Numbered from the stretch's first letter, positions 1 through 6,993 are shown. The stretch is DNA of 18,098 bases from Candidatus Uhrbacteria bacterium (GCA_903891735.1 CAITFQ010000045.1:1-18098), one strand, 5' to 3'. Numbers and translations are program-made. Notes: generated from the sequence alone by a model not told the origin.

Positions 1-18
1 ATCTTATAAACTCCACGT

Positions 19-324
19 ATGAAAAATAAAATTAAACCTATTCACCCTGGTGAAGTACTCAACGAAGAGTTTCTCAAACCATTGGCACTAACGCAATATC
101 GAATAGCTAAGGATATTAGGGTACCAGCTCGCCGTATCAACGAGATCGTGCACGGCAATCGCGCAATTTCTGCAGATACGGCACTGCGTTTTGCGGCTTA
201 CTTCAAAACTTCACCAGCTTTTTGGACTAACCTGCAGTCCCGTCACGATCTGTTGGTCGAGCAAGCTGCCTCGGGTGACCGCATTATTCGCGAAGTTCAG
301 CCTCATCAGCTTGTTTCAGCTTAA
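19..324 (+). CDS. higA: HigA/VapI-type antitoxin, XRE-family HTH
   Basis: This 101-residue protein reads as a HigA-family antitoxin, a DNA-binding repressor that neutralises a RelE-like HigB mRNA interferase and represses its own operon. The N-terminal IHPGEVLNEEFLKP and the helix-turn-helix stretch with RINEIVHGNRAISADTALR are typical of the family, as is the following F..S..FW.NLQ. The length matches HigA (about 95-105). In most systems higB lies directly upstream. Only 18 bases are visible before this start, so the toxin, if present, is outside the window. No clear Shine-Dalgarno is visible. A strong hairpin follows the stop. Family assignment is fairly secure; an active toxin-antitoxin pair is inferred. 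Confidence 0.85.
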   Translation: MKNKIKPIHPGEVLNEEFLKPLALTQYRIAKDIRVPARRINEIVHGNRAISADTALRFAAYFKTSPAFWTNLQSRHDLLVEQAASGDRIIREVQPHQLVSA

Positions 325-331
325 AACGGAA

Positions 332-369
332 AACCGGAGTCGGCGCAGGGTTGCGCACGATCTCCGGTT
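332..369 (-). terminator. Hairpin terminator between higA and the convergent ORFan
   Basis: The arms AACCGGAG (332-339) and CTCCGGTT (362-369) pair perfectly, with a nested stem GCGCA (343-347)/TGCGC (352-356). Read on the minus strand the stem is followed by TTTTCCGTTTT, so it is a good intrinsic terminator for the minus-strand gene ending at 403. It lacks a T tract in the + direction but could still protect the higA mRNA 3' end. Confidence 0.7.
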
Positions 370-371
370 GA

Positions 372-404
372 GACCCGGCCACTTCAGGGGAAGTGCAGAG
401 GGTC
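372..404. other. Second hairpin at the 3' end of the ORFan
   Basis: GACCC (372-376) pairs with GGGTC (400-404), and inside it CACTTC (380-385) pairs with GAAGTG (390-395) around a four-base loop. It overlaps the stop codon of the minus-strand gene and lies just before that gene's terminator. It may be a 3' mRNA protection element. Confidence 0.5.
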
Positions 405-885
405 AGGGGGTGGGGTTGAGCACTGCGACACGAAATTCCCCACCCGCATATTCGTAGTTGATGTGGTCGTAGTAATTCTCAATACACACTCGACCCTCAT
501 ACCAGTAAAGCATCACGACTGCGTAGTGGTTCTCTGCATCGAGATACCGTTCGAGGAAGACCGTGACCCCCGTCTTCCAGTACTTTGGAAAATGAGCAAC
601 ATTCTCGGGCTTGGCGTACCATTCAGCACAGTGCGCCCCAATGAATGAAGTGTTACGAAAGTCAGGGTGCTCACTGATATTGTGAAGACGAAGGTAGATA
701 TGAGAGAGGTGGGGTGCCATCTTCCACGTAACCTGCGGGATGTAGAGTACATCCTTGTAGGCGCCGTGCACATGGAGCATGCCTTTATAGAGGTTGGCAT
801 TTTGGTCAGCGTGGTTGTAGGTCCAGCCCTGGAAAAACATGGGCGGAGTTCCGGAACAGTCGATGATGATGGGGGAAGCGGTCAT
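403..885 (-). CDS. Unrecognised 160-residue protein (ORFan)
   Basis: I do not recognise a family. The start at 885 is chosen because a clear Shine-Dalgarno (AAGGAG) sits six bases upstream; the open frame continues to 999 but would then overlap the promoter. The 160-residue product is soluble-looking, with no signal peptide or membrane helix. It is rich in aromatic residues and histidine (W, Y, F and H throughout) and contains short runs such as HVHGAY, GAHCAEWYAKPEN and ENYYDHINYEY. A consensus promoter (971-999), a short 5' hairpin and a 3' terminator (332-369) make it a monocistronic unit. Its C-ending codons follow the strand's base skew and need not mean transfer. Confidence 0.7.
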   Translation of the reverse strand: MTASPIIIDCSGTPPMFFQGWTYNHADQNANLYKGMLHVHGAYKDVLYIPQVTWKMAPHLSHIYLRLHNISEHPDFRNTSFIGAHCAEWYAKPENVAHFPKYWKTGVTVFLERYLDAENHYAVVMLYWYEGRVCIENYYDHINYEYAGGEFRVAVLNPTP

Positions 886-909
886 GGGAGGCTCCTTGCC
901 AGCAATTAA

Positions 910-963
910 GCTGGACTTTGGGGGTTTTGAGGGGTTGGGAGGCGCGTTGGGATAGAACCAACG
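910..963 (-). promoter_or_regulatory. 5' leader hairpins of the ORFan mRNA
   Basis: Read on minus, the predicted transcript begins close to an inverted repeat CGTTGG/CCAACG with a seven-base loop. A second stem CCAGC/GCTGG with loop TTAATT lies just upstream of the Shine-Dalgarno. This is the same general design (5'-terminal hairpin, then a C-rich stretch, then Shine-Dalgarno) as the leader of the gene at 13981-14553. Confidence 0.5.
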
Positions 964-970
964 ACAGGTT

Positions 971-999
971 AGTATAGCATAAAATGAGGCTAAAGTCAA
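971..999 (-). promoter_or_regulatory. Sigma-70-type promoter of the ORFan
   Basis: On minus, TTGACT (994-999) and TATACT (971-976) are separated by exactly 17 bases. Transcription should start near 964, about 80 bases before the start codon. Confidence 0.8.
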
Positions 1000-1049
1000 G
1001 CTTTTTTGGGATATTTTGGCTAATATTGGCCAAGTTATTGGTTAGCGTA

Positions 1050-1078
1050 TTGACCGAGAATAGTAATTGGGCTACTGT
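1050..1078 (+). promoter_or_regulatory. Predicted rpsO promoter
   Basis: TTGACC (1050-1055) and TACTGT (1073-1078) are separated by 17 bases. The predicted transcription start near 1085 leaves a leader of about 77 bases before the S15 start, with a hairpin in it. Confidence 0.6.
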
Positions 1079-1115
1079 TGGCCTACTTAATAAATGTCGT
1101 GCTTTGCGGTGGCGG

Positions 1116-1148
1116 GCTTGAGCGCCTGGGTAACTACGAGGCTCGAGC
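1116..1148 (+). promoter_or_regulatory. Leader hairpin before rpsO
   Basis: GCTTGA (1116-1121) pairs with TCGAGC (1143-1148) including one G-T wobble, and GCC (1124-1126) pairs with GGC (1140-1142), leaving a two-base bulge. S15 is known to repress its own mRNA through leader structures that differ between bacterial groups, so this hairpin is a candidate S15 autoregulatory site. That role is inferred from position only. Confidence 0.4.
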
Positions 1149-1161
1149 GAACAATTCAGCT

Positions 1162-1449
1162 ATGCTCAGCGCTAAACAGAAGGAGAATTTGATTAAAAAG
1201 TACGGTACCCATGCCAAAGACACTGGTTCGCCACAGGTGCAGATTGCGCTTTTGACCAAGGAAATTGAGGAATTGACCAAGCACTTGAAGGATCACCGCA
1301 AGGACTTCAGTTCGCGCCGTGGTTTGATCAAGAAGGTGGCAGAACGCCGCCGCTTGATGAAGTACTTGGAGCGTGAAGATGAGAAGGCTTACTTGGAGCT
1401 TGTAGCCGATCTTGGCTTGAAAGCTCAGCAGATCAAGTCAGTTAAATAG
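1162..1449 (+). CDS. rpsO: 30S ribosomal protein S15
   Basis: S15 binds 16S rRNA at the three-way junction of helices 20-22 and helps bring the platform of the small subunit together. The 95-residue product carries the family core: GTHAKDTGSPQVQIALLTKE, then DHRKDFSSRRGL and RRRLMKYL. The start at 1162 gives a normal S15 N terminus (MLSAKQKENLI) and length (usually 89 residues). The frame is open back to 1078, but this would begin upstream of the predicted transcript. No Shine-Dalgarno is visible. It is followed by a hairpin, a NYN-domain gene and pnp, so the rpsO-pnp neighbourhood known from many bacteria is kept with one insertion. Confidence 0.96.
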   Translation: MLSAKQKENLIKKYGTHAKDTGSPQVQIALLTKEIEELTKHLKDHRKDFSSRRGLIKKVAERRRLMKYLEREDEKAYLELVADLGLKAQQIKSVK

Positions 1450-1457
1450 TTTCGACG

Positions 1458-1481
1458 GCGCCTCGCTTTATAGCGGGGTGC
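1458..1481 (+). terminator. Hairpin after rpsO
   Basis: The arms 1458-1466 and 1473-1481 form nine pairs, two of them G-T, around the loop TTTATA. No T tract follows, so it is either a weak terminator or an RNA-stability or processing hairpin between rpsO and the next gene. Confidence 0.45.
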
Positions 1482-1486
1482 TGTTG

Positions 1487-1492
1487 TATAAT
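1487..1492 (+). promoter_or_regulatory. Possible -10 element before the NYN gene
   Basis: A perfect TATAAT lies 45 bases before the NYN gene start. No convincing -35 is seen at 16-18 bases upstream, where the rpsO hairpin sits, so this is only a partial match. Confidence 0.35.
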
Positions 1493-1536
1493 ATAGATAG
1501 ATTTTTAAAATCATTTTTTCATTAAGTTTTTCTTTT

Positions 1537-2175
1537 ATGTTAGATACTTCACAGCGGAGAGTCGGCGTGTTCATAGATATTCAGAACATGTATTACAGTG
1601 CTAGGAATTTGTACGGGAACAAGGTCAACTTTGCTAACATTGTGACGGGGACGACGGGGAACCAGAAGTTGATTCGGGCGATTGCTTATTGTGTGAGCAC
1701 GAAGACGGGAGATGAAACGCCATTCCTCGAGGCGTTGCATGGAGCGGGGATTGAAGTGATGACTAAGGAGTTGCTCGAGTATGATTCTGGGCATAAGAAA
1801 GGCGACTGGGACGTGGGGATTACGATTGATATTATTCGCATGCTCGACATGCTGGACGTCGTGGTGCTGGTCAGTGGCGACGGGGACTACGTGCCGGTTG
1901 GCGAGTATGTGAAGGGTCATGGCCGTATTTTTCATGTGGCTTCTTTCCGCGAGTCAACGTCGACTAGATTGGTGGAATGCGCGGATGTGTATACGAACTT
2001 GAGTGATGATACGGCGACGTTCTTGCTGCCAGGGGCGGGCAAGCCAAGGCCGACCAAGCCAGGGACGGGGAGTATTGACCCGACGAGTACGGAAGATGAG
2101 CCGAGTTTGGTGGTTGATAAGAATGTGGTTAATGACGCCGAACGGAAGCCACGAAGGTTTGCTAGAAAGAACTAG
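1537..2175 (+). CDS. NYN-domain (LabA/DUF88, PIN-like) protein, putative RNase
   Basis: The 212-residue protein matches the NYN/LabA group, PIN-like metal-dependent nucleases usually acting on RNA. Visible acidic active-site candidates are D14 and N17 in GVFIDIQNMYY, D92 in GDWDVGITIDI, and D115/D117 in VVLVSGDGDYVP. These follow the family pattern of one aspartate near the N terminus and an SGDGD loop. The last 45 residues or so are a low-complexity Pro/Thr/Lys tail ending in basic residues, possibly RNA-binding. It sits between rpsO and pnp, so a role in RNA turnover fits the context, but no substrate can be read from the sequence. The start is the only good ATG; no Shine-Dalgarno is visible. 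Confidence 0.88.
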   Translation: MLDTSQRRVGVFIDIQNMYYSARNLYGNKVNFANIVTGTTGNQKLIRAIAYCVSTKTGDETPFLEALHGAGIEVMTKELLEYDSGHKKGDWDVGITIDIIRMLDMLDVVVLVSGDGDYVPVGEYVKGHGRIFHVASFRESTSTRLVECADVYTNLSDDTATFLLPGAGKPRPTKPGTGSIDPTSTEDEPSLVVDKNVVNDAERKPRRFARKN

Positions 2176-2206
2176 GATGGTTGACGTGGGGTTATCGAGT
2201 ATGCCA

Positions 2207-2235
2207 GGATTGCTTCGCTGCGCTCGCAATGACGA
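2207..2235. repeat. Short palindromic intergenic repeat
   Basis: The segment has arms ATTGC (2209-2213) and GCAAT (2226-2230) around GC-rich TTCGCTGCGCTC, ending in GACGA. Sequences of this type recur between genes in many bacterial genomes as REP-like palindromes. Only one copy is in this window, so repetition here is inferred from general knowledge, not seen. Confidence 0.4.
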
Positions 2236-2331
2236 GGCTACAGATGCAATGATGGCTGATATTCGATGATCCTCGTCACTTATTCATAAACGCTTGGTTT
2301 GTCAGCTCGACGTTAGGAGGCATCGAATGCG

Positions 2332-4587
2332 ATGTCCGCTATGGTCGGTCTGGTGCAAACGAGCATCAATGTTATGGCAACGAACAAATTTAGCATGGAG
2401 TACGGGGGGAAGGCGTTGACGATTGAGACGGGTAAGTTAGCGATGGCCGCAAACGGAAGCTGCGTGGTGCAGTACGGTAATACTGTCGTCCTGGCGACAG
2501 CAGTGTTGGCGAAGGATAAGCGCCCAGGTTTGGGCTTTTTCCCATTGATGGTGGAGTTTGAAGAGAAGTTGTACGCGGCAGGACGCATTAAGGGCTCACG
2601 TTTCATTAAGCGCGAAGGCCGGCCGACCGATGAAGCGGTGTTGAATGCACGGTTTATTGATCGCGCGATCCGCCCCTTGTTTGATAAGCGGATTGAGCAC
2701 GATGTGCAGGTGATTGTCAGTGTGTTGGCGTTTGATGGCGAGAACGACGCGGATATTCCGGGCTTGATTGCTGCTAGCTGTGCCTTGCACATGAGCGATA
2801 TTCCGTGGAATGGTCCGATTGCGGCGGCGCGCGTCAACGAAGCTAACGGTGAGTTGATTTTGAACGGAACTTACGAGCAGCGTGGCGTTAGTCAGTTTGA
2901 TATTGATGTAGCAGGAACGCCAGAGAAGATTGTGATGGTGGAAGCTGGTGCTAATCAAGTTGATGAGGCGATGGTACTGAAGGCGTTTGAGTTCGGTGGG
3001 CAGGCGCTTGGCCCAGTGATTAAGTTGATCGAAGAAGTACGCGCCAAAGTCGGCAAAGAAAAGAAAGATTTGTTTACGCCAAAGACGGAAGCTGAAAAGT
3101 TGGGCCATGAGAAGCGCGAGGCGGTGAAGATTAAGGCCTTGGCGTTCCTTGAACCAGTAATCGATGAACTATTTTTTGGCGCACCGAAAGCTAGTAAGGT
3201 GGAACGAGCGATGGCGCGCGATGAAGTGAAGCACAGATTAACCGAATACCTGACCAGCGAAGGCGTGGAGAGTGCCGAAATTGGTTATGCGAACAGTTTG
3301 ATTTACGGCGCGGTGGAGGATGTGGTGACGAAGAAGATACTCGACGAGGGCAAGCGGGTTGATGGCCGTGGGCTGTACGATATTCGCGCCTTGTCGAGTG
3401 AAGTTGCCGTGTTGCCGTGCGTGCATGGTAGCGCTTTGTTTATGCGCGGTGAGACGCAAGTGTTAAGTGTGTGTACGCTCGGCGCGCCAGGCGATAAGCA
3501 GACGCTTGATGGCATGGAATTGACCGGTGAAAAGCGGTTCATGCATCACTACAACTTCCCTCCATTCAGCGTTGGTGAAGCGAAACCGCTGCGTGGTGCA
3601 GGACGTCGCGAGATTGGGCATGGCGCGTTGGCGGAAAAGGCGCTGAACTTCATGATTCCGGAGAAAGAGATTTTCCCTTACTCCATTCGCGTGGTGTCTG
3701 AAGTGCTCGGCAGCAATGGCAGCAGCTCAATGGGATCCACTTGTGGTACGACGCTGGCTCTCATGGACGCTGGTGTGCCGATTGTAGCGCCAGTGGCCGG
3801 TATTGCTATGGGTTTGGCGTCGGATGGGAAACGATCGGTCGTGATTACTGACTTGCAGGACCTGGAAGACGGCGAGGGTGGGATGGACTTTAAGATTACT
3901 GGGACGAGTAAAGGAATTACGGCGATTCAGATGGATACCAAGACCGAGGGTTTAACCCGCGAGATCATGGTGGAAGCAGTGACCCGGGCGAAGACGGCCC
4001 GTTTGCAAGTGCTTGACGTGATGTTGGCGGCGTTGCCAGCCCCACGTAAGGAATTGTCGCCGAATGCGCCTCGTATCTTGCAGTTGAAGATTAACCCAGA
4101 GAAGATTCGCGAGGTGATTGGTCCAGGCGGCAAGATGATCAACGAGATTATTGCCAAAACCGGCGTCAGCGCGATCGACATTGAACAGGACGGTTTGGTG
4201 ATGATTACGGCACTTGATGGGCCTTCTGGTGAAGCCGCGCTCAAGTGGGTGACGGATTTGACCCGCGAGGTACAGGTTGGCGAGATCTTTGAGGGTGAAG
4301 TAGTGCGGTTGATGGAGTTCGGGGCGTTTGTGCAGATTTTGCCAGGCAAAGATGGCTTGGTACACATTAGCGAGATGGCGCCGTGGCGCGTGAACTTGGT
4401 GACGGATATTGTGAAAGTCGGCGATAAGGTGCACGTTAAGGTGATTGAGATTGATGATAAGGGCCGCACGAACTTGAGCATGAAGCAGGCCGAGGGCAAC
4501 GTCTACCCAGAACGACCAGTTGGGGCGCCTGATTCGGTCAGTGGAGGCGCTCGTCCAAGTCGTCCACCGATGAAACCACGTCGTTAA
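2332..4587 (+). CDS. pnp: Polyribonucleotide nucleotidyltransferase (PNPase)
   Basis: PNPase is the trimeric 3'-to-5' phosphorolytic exoribonuclease of RNA decay, releasing nucleoside diphosphates. All domains are present in the 751 residues: first RNase PH domain (about 18-150, FSMEYGGKALTIETGKLA), helical linker, second RNase PH domain (about 343-560) with GRREIGHGALAEKAL and SSMGSTCGTTLALMDAGVP, KH domain (about 585-645, IREVIGPGGKMINEI) and S1 domain (about 650-720, GEVVRLMEFGAFVQI). In the active-site loop LEDGEGGMDFKI the ED and MD aspartates are kept. AGGAGG (2315-2320) lies 11 bases before this ATG. In-frame ATGs at 2341 and 2374 are alternatives; the latter gives the more usual N terminus (MATNKFSMEYGG). 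The tail after S1 is short and Pro/Arg-rich. Confidence 0.96.
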   Translation: MSAMVGLVQTSINVMATNKFSMEYGGKALTIETGKLAMAANGSCVVQYGNTVVLATAVLAKDKRPGLGFFPLMVEFEEKLYAAGRIKGSRFIKREGRPTDEAVLNARFIDRAIRPLFDKRIEHDVQVIVSVLAFDGENDADIPGLIAASCALHMSDIPWNGPIAAARVNEANGELILNGTYEQRGVSQFDIDVAGTPEKIVMVEAGANQVDEAMVLKAFEFGGQALGPVIKLIEEVRAKVGKEKKDLFTPKTEAEKLGHEKREAVKIKALAFLEPVIDELFFGAPKASKVERAMARDEVKHRLTEYLTSEGVESAEIGYANSLIYGAVEDVVTKKILDEGKRVDGRGLYDIRALSSEVAVLPCVHGSALFMRGETQVLSVCTLGAPGDKQTLDGMELTGEKRFMHHYNFPPFSVGEAKPLRGAGRREIGHGALAEKALNFMIPEKEIFPYSIRVVSEVLGSNGSSSMGSTCGTTLALMDAGVPIVAPVAGIAMGLASDGKRSVVITDLQDLEDGEGGMDFKITGTSKGITAIQMDTKTEGLTREIMVEAVTRAKTARLQVLDVMLAALPAPRKELSPNAPRILQLKINPEKIREVIGPGGKMINEIIAKTGVSAIDIEQDGLVMITALDGPSGEAALKWVTDLTREVQVGEIFEGEVVRLMEFGAFVQILPGKDGLVHISEMAPWRVNLVTDIVKVGDKVHVKVIEIDDKGRTNLSMKQAEGNVYPERPVGAPDSVSGGARPSRPPMKPRR

Positions 4588-4599
4588 TCAACGAAGCCT

Positions 4600-5841
4600 G
4601 TGCCTGGCACACTCAACATTCCTTTGGAGGGACAAATAACAACCCGGCGTGATTACGCGCGGGTTGTTGCCCTTTATAGTAGTTTGGGGCTGGGTTTGTT
4701 ACTGGCGATTGTGGCTTGGCGATTGCAGTATGTGGTGTCGCCGACGTTGCGCTATCAGCCGAAAGAGACGGTGATGAGTGTGCATTTATTGGTGACGCCG
4801 AAGAATAAACGAGTAGTTGGTGAACATCTTGCGGAGTTCGATGTGCTGCCGGGCTCGCCGCTAACGCTGGAGGAGGTGATGAACGAGGCAAAACGAGAGG
4901 TGACGATTGATGTCGGAATCGATGGCGCTGTAAGCTATGTTATCGATAATACGATAAACGATGAGGTGGCCAAGAGTTTGGCAAGTTTTGGCTATGAGGC
5001 AAGTAGGCATGGGGGGACGACGGTGGTAGCTAAGACGGGTAGTGAGATCGCCGATACTGGTAGGCACTTAACGATAAGGGCGCTGTGGCCATGGTTTCAA
5101 GGTGACGTTGTGAGTTATGGCGCTAATGCTAGCCGAGTTAATCTGTATTTAAATGATAAGGGTTTGAGCATTCGCGGGACTGATGTGGCGGCGGATGATG
5201 CGCTGTTGCCGACGATTGCCGAAGGAACGACCGTGCTGGCAAATGTGACTGTGGCGGCTAACTCGCTGCAATTGCCGGCGATGATGGCGGATTTACTGCC
5301 GATTCCAGCGGATAGTAAGGCGCTCCAGATGCTGCTCGAGAATGGCGGGTCGATCATGTTGGTAAAGGACGAAGCGGGCGTCGGCTATTACTTGAGCTTT
5401 GATCCGGGTGAGATGACCGTCGACGAGGCGGCAGCCTTGGGCAAAGACATGATGAATCGGGCTAGTTTGTCTACGCAGGAGTGGACAACGCCAGATGGGA
5501 GTAGTTATGAGGAGTTGCGAAGTCAGTCGCTCGACATAAAGACGGATATTAGGGCTGAAGAGACTTATACTTTCATTACTTTGACGAATAAAGCGGGGGA
5601 TACACTACGAATTGCCAAGACGCCGAACCTCTTAACGGTGGCGAATCGCGAGATTTCCTTAGATAATGGCGTGAAGCCAGCGTCGACCTGCTTGGCCGAT
5701 GCGCATACTTGGTTCACGACGTCACTGATTACCGAGGCGTTGCCGGCGACGCTCCTGAACAACAATCGGGCAGCGGCTTTGTTCCTACAAAACTTTAAAG
5801 AGGTGGCGATTAACAATGGAGAGACCAGGTTTTGTTGGTAA
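4600..5841 (+). CDS. Unrecognised membrane-anchored protein
   Basis: I do not recognise a family. A single hydrophobic segment (about residues 28-42, LGLGLLLAIVAW) near the N terminus suggests a signal anchor, with some 360 residues outside. The exterior part has alternating beta-like stretches, for example SVHLLVTPKNKR, GVGYYLSFDPGEMTVDEAAA and YTFITLTNKAGDTLRIAKT. The start is uncertain. The GTG at 4600 has no good Shine-Dalgarno and precedes a strong hairpin (4638-4668) that looks like the end of pnp. An in-frame TTG at 4684, just before the hydrophobic segment, is a reasonable alternative. It could be an envelope protein, but nothing in the sequence shows what it does. Confidence 0.7.
   Translation: MPGTLNIPLEGQITTRRDYARVVALYSSLGLGLLLAIVAWRLQYVVSPTLRYQPKETVMSVHLLVTPKNKRVVGEHLAEFDVLPGSPLTLEEVMNEAKREVTIDVGIDGAVSYVIDNTINDEVAKSLASFGYEASRHGGTTVVAKTGSEIADTGRHLTIRALWPWFQGDVVSYGANASRVNLYLNDKGLSIRGTDVAADDALLPTIAEGTTVLANVTVAANSLQLPAMMADLLPIPADSKALQMLLENGGSIMLVKDEAGVGYYLSFDPGEMTVDEAAALGKDMMNRASLSTQEWTTPDGSSYEELRSQSLDIKTDIRAEETYTFITLTNKAGDTLRIAKTPNLLTVANREISLDNGVKPASTCLADAHTWFTTSLITEALPATLLNNNRAAALFLQNFKEVAINNGETRFCW
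4638..4668 (+). terminator. Probable pnp terminator hairpin
   Basis: AACAACCCG (4638-4646) pairs with CGGGTTGTT (4660-4668), and inside it GCGT pairs with ACGC around GATT with one bulged G. A stem of about 13 pairs is followed by GCCCTTTATA, a short T tract. It begins about 50 bases after the pnp stop. Confidence 0.6.
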
Positions 5842-5852
5842 ATAATGATGGC

Positions 5853-5890
5853 TGTGGATAAACTGTGTGAATATTGTGTGGTTATCCACA
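5853..5890. promoter_or_regulatory. Inverted pair of perfect DnaA boxes
   Basis: TGTGGATAA (5853-5861) and TTATCCACA (5882-5890) are exact matches to the DnaA box on opposite strands, 20 bases apart. They lie immediately upstream of the promoter at 5897-5925. They could form an operator for that promoter, a DnaA-titrating site or part of an origin. No dnaA, dnaN or clear AT-rich unwinding element is seen nearby. A third perfect box lies at 7828-7836. Confidence 0.6.
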
Positions 5891-5896
5891 TGGGTG

Positions 5897-5925
5897 TTTA
5901 CAATCGGTGTTCAGAGATTTATAAT
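5897..5925 (+). promoter_or_regulatory. Near-consensus promoter of the structured RNA
   Basis: TTTACA (5897-5902) and a perfect TATAAT (5920-5925) are separated by exactly 17 bases. Transcription should begin near 5932. No open reading frame of meaningful length follows on this strand until 6619. Confidence 0.8.
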
Positions 5926-5926
5926 A

Positions 5927-6575
5927 GGAGCGTGAACTGATTTCACTCGTTCCTTCAACAACTCCTCTCGTTCCGTGTGAAGCATTGCACGGCAGACAAC
6001 GGGGAAGTTCTCCGAAATCGAAGTTTCGGGGAAAACCCTACTACTTTACTCTCATACCTTGGGCAGACTGCGCTGCGTTACAGTACGCGTCCGGCAAGCC
6101 AGGTAACCCTATCAGGGTAGAGTAGAATGTCATCGCGATTATATGTTGACGCCGACCTGCGGCTGCGTTGCCCGATTATGTCCTAGAGATATGATCTGGA
6201 AACCCAGCCTCAGCCAGGTGTCCAATAAACGCCTCGTCTGAGGGAAAAAAGTTAACCTGTTGAGCCAGGACATCATTATAGATTTATTTCTATCTTTCCT
6301 TAGGCCTCGTGCCTCAACTCGTTCCAACTTTCTTCCCTCTCTTTTTTTTGCTTAAAACTTCCGTCAGCCCTAGACTCGGGTAGTCCCGCTCCTCGCTCAA
6401 GGCCTCAGCCCAGAAACACCATACAAAGTGGCTTGACTAAAAGATGCCAATGTATCAAGCCAAGCGTTTCTCGGGTCGGCCATCGCTGCGGGGCAGGACA
6501 TACCGCTCGTCTCTGCTGACTACAGAGCTCTAATGACCTACAACCTGAATGGCTCTGGCAATTTTTCCAGGTTTT
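5927..6575 (+). ncRNA. Candidate large structured non-coding RNA, family not recognised
   Basis: About 650 bases after a strong promoter carry no plausible protein but many stems. Visible pairings are: 5927-5953 (GGAGCG/CGTTCC plus TGAA/TTCA); 5973-5992 (CCGTGT/GCACGG); 6008-6033 (ten pairs, loop TCGAAG); 6056-6104 (ACCT-GG/CCAGGT); 6106-6118 (ACCCT/AGGGT); 6178-6183 with 6268-6273 (ATGTCC/GGACAT); 6208-6243 (CCTCAG/CTGAGG plus AGGTG/CGCCT); and 6401-6481 (GGCC/GGCC, AGAAAC/GTTTCT, GGCTTGA/TCAAGCC). I do not see the hallmark GAGGAAAGUC of RNase P RNA, the TTCGAC of tmRNA, the SRP loop or group II domain V. A T8 run at about 6341-6349 and the stem near 6542-6574 are possible 3' ends, so it may be one RNA or two. 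The + strand is C-rich here, against the window's skew, so a minus-strand RNA is not excluded, though I find no good promoter for one. Confidence 0.55.
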
Positions 6576-6583
6576 GATATAGT
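6555..6583 (+). promoter_or_regulatory. Predicted promoter of the TraR/DksA gene
   Basis: CTGGCA (6555-6560) and TATAGT (6578-6583) are 17 bases apart. The predicted start near 6590 leaves a leader of about 29 bases. The promoter overlaps a stem AACCTG/CAGGTT (about 6542-6574) that could end the upstream RNA. Confidence 0.5.
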
Positions 6584-6618
6584 GGGCAGCACTTAAGAGA
6601 ACCACTGATTTTTCTAGT

Positions 6619-6984
6619 ATGGATAAGACGCTTTTGGCTCAGTTGACGGCTGCTTTGAATGAAGAGCAAGTTAAACTGCAAGCAGAGATTAATAAGATTT
6701 CGCATAAAGGAGTTGATGGTGAAGTGGCCATTGATTTTCCGTCGCATGGTGAGAGCGAGGACGAGAATGCCGCTGAAGTGGCCGAGTTTAGTGATAACTT
6801 GAGTTTGGAGAGTGAACTTGAGGACGGACTCAAGGATATTCGCTCGGCTTTGAAGGCGATTGAGAATGGTACTTACGGCAAGTGCAAGTACTGTCAGAAC
6901 ACGATTGATGTGCAGCGCTTGTTGGCCAGGCCGACGTCGACGTCGTGTATTGCGTGTAAGAAGACGCTGACGCAGGAGGTTTAA
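6619..6984 (+). CDS. TraR/DksA-family zinc-finger protein
   Basis: The 121-residue protein has the DksA/TraR architecture. An N-terminal acidic, helical stretch (about 5-85) is followed by a four-cysteine zinc finger, with C89 and C92 in GKCKYCQNTI and C110 and C113 in SCIACKKTL. Members insert into the secondary channel of RNA polymerase and tune initiation, often together with ppGpp. The usual aspartate pair at the coiled-coil tip is not evident in this short version, so partner and mode are inferred from the family. A small membrane-protein gene starts 10 bases after the stop, suggesting co-transcription. No Shine-Dalgarno is visible. Confidence 0.88.
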   Translation: MDKTLLAQLTAALNEEQVKLQAEINKISHKGVDGEVAIDFPSHGESEDENAAEVAEFSDNLSLESELEDGLKDIRSALKAIENGTYGKCKYCQNTIDVQRLLARPTSTSCIACKKTLTQEV

Positions 6985-6993
6985 AAGATAATT

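Noticed and set aside
5853..5925. Replication origin
   Set aside because: Only two DnaA boxes, no dnaA, dnaN or rpmH nearby and no clear AT-rich unwinding region. I list the boxes but do not call an origin.
6139..6327. 62-residue minus-strand frame in the 5842-6618 gap
   Set aside because: No Shine-Dalgarno or promoter, no recognisable composition, and it crosses several predicted RNA stems.
5927..6575. RNase P RNA, tmRNA or group II intron
   Set aside because: The hallmark motifs (GAGGAAAGUC, TTCGAC, domain V) were not found on either strand by eye. A covariance search could overturn this.
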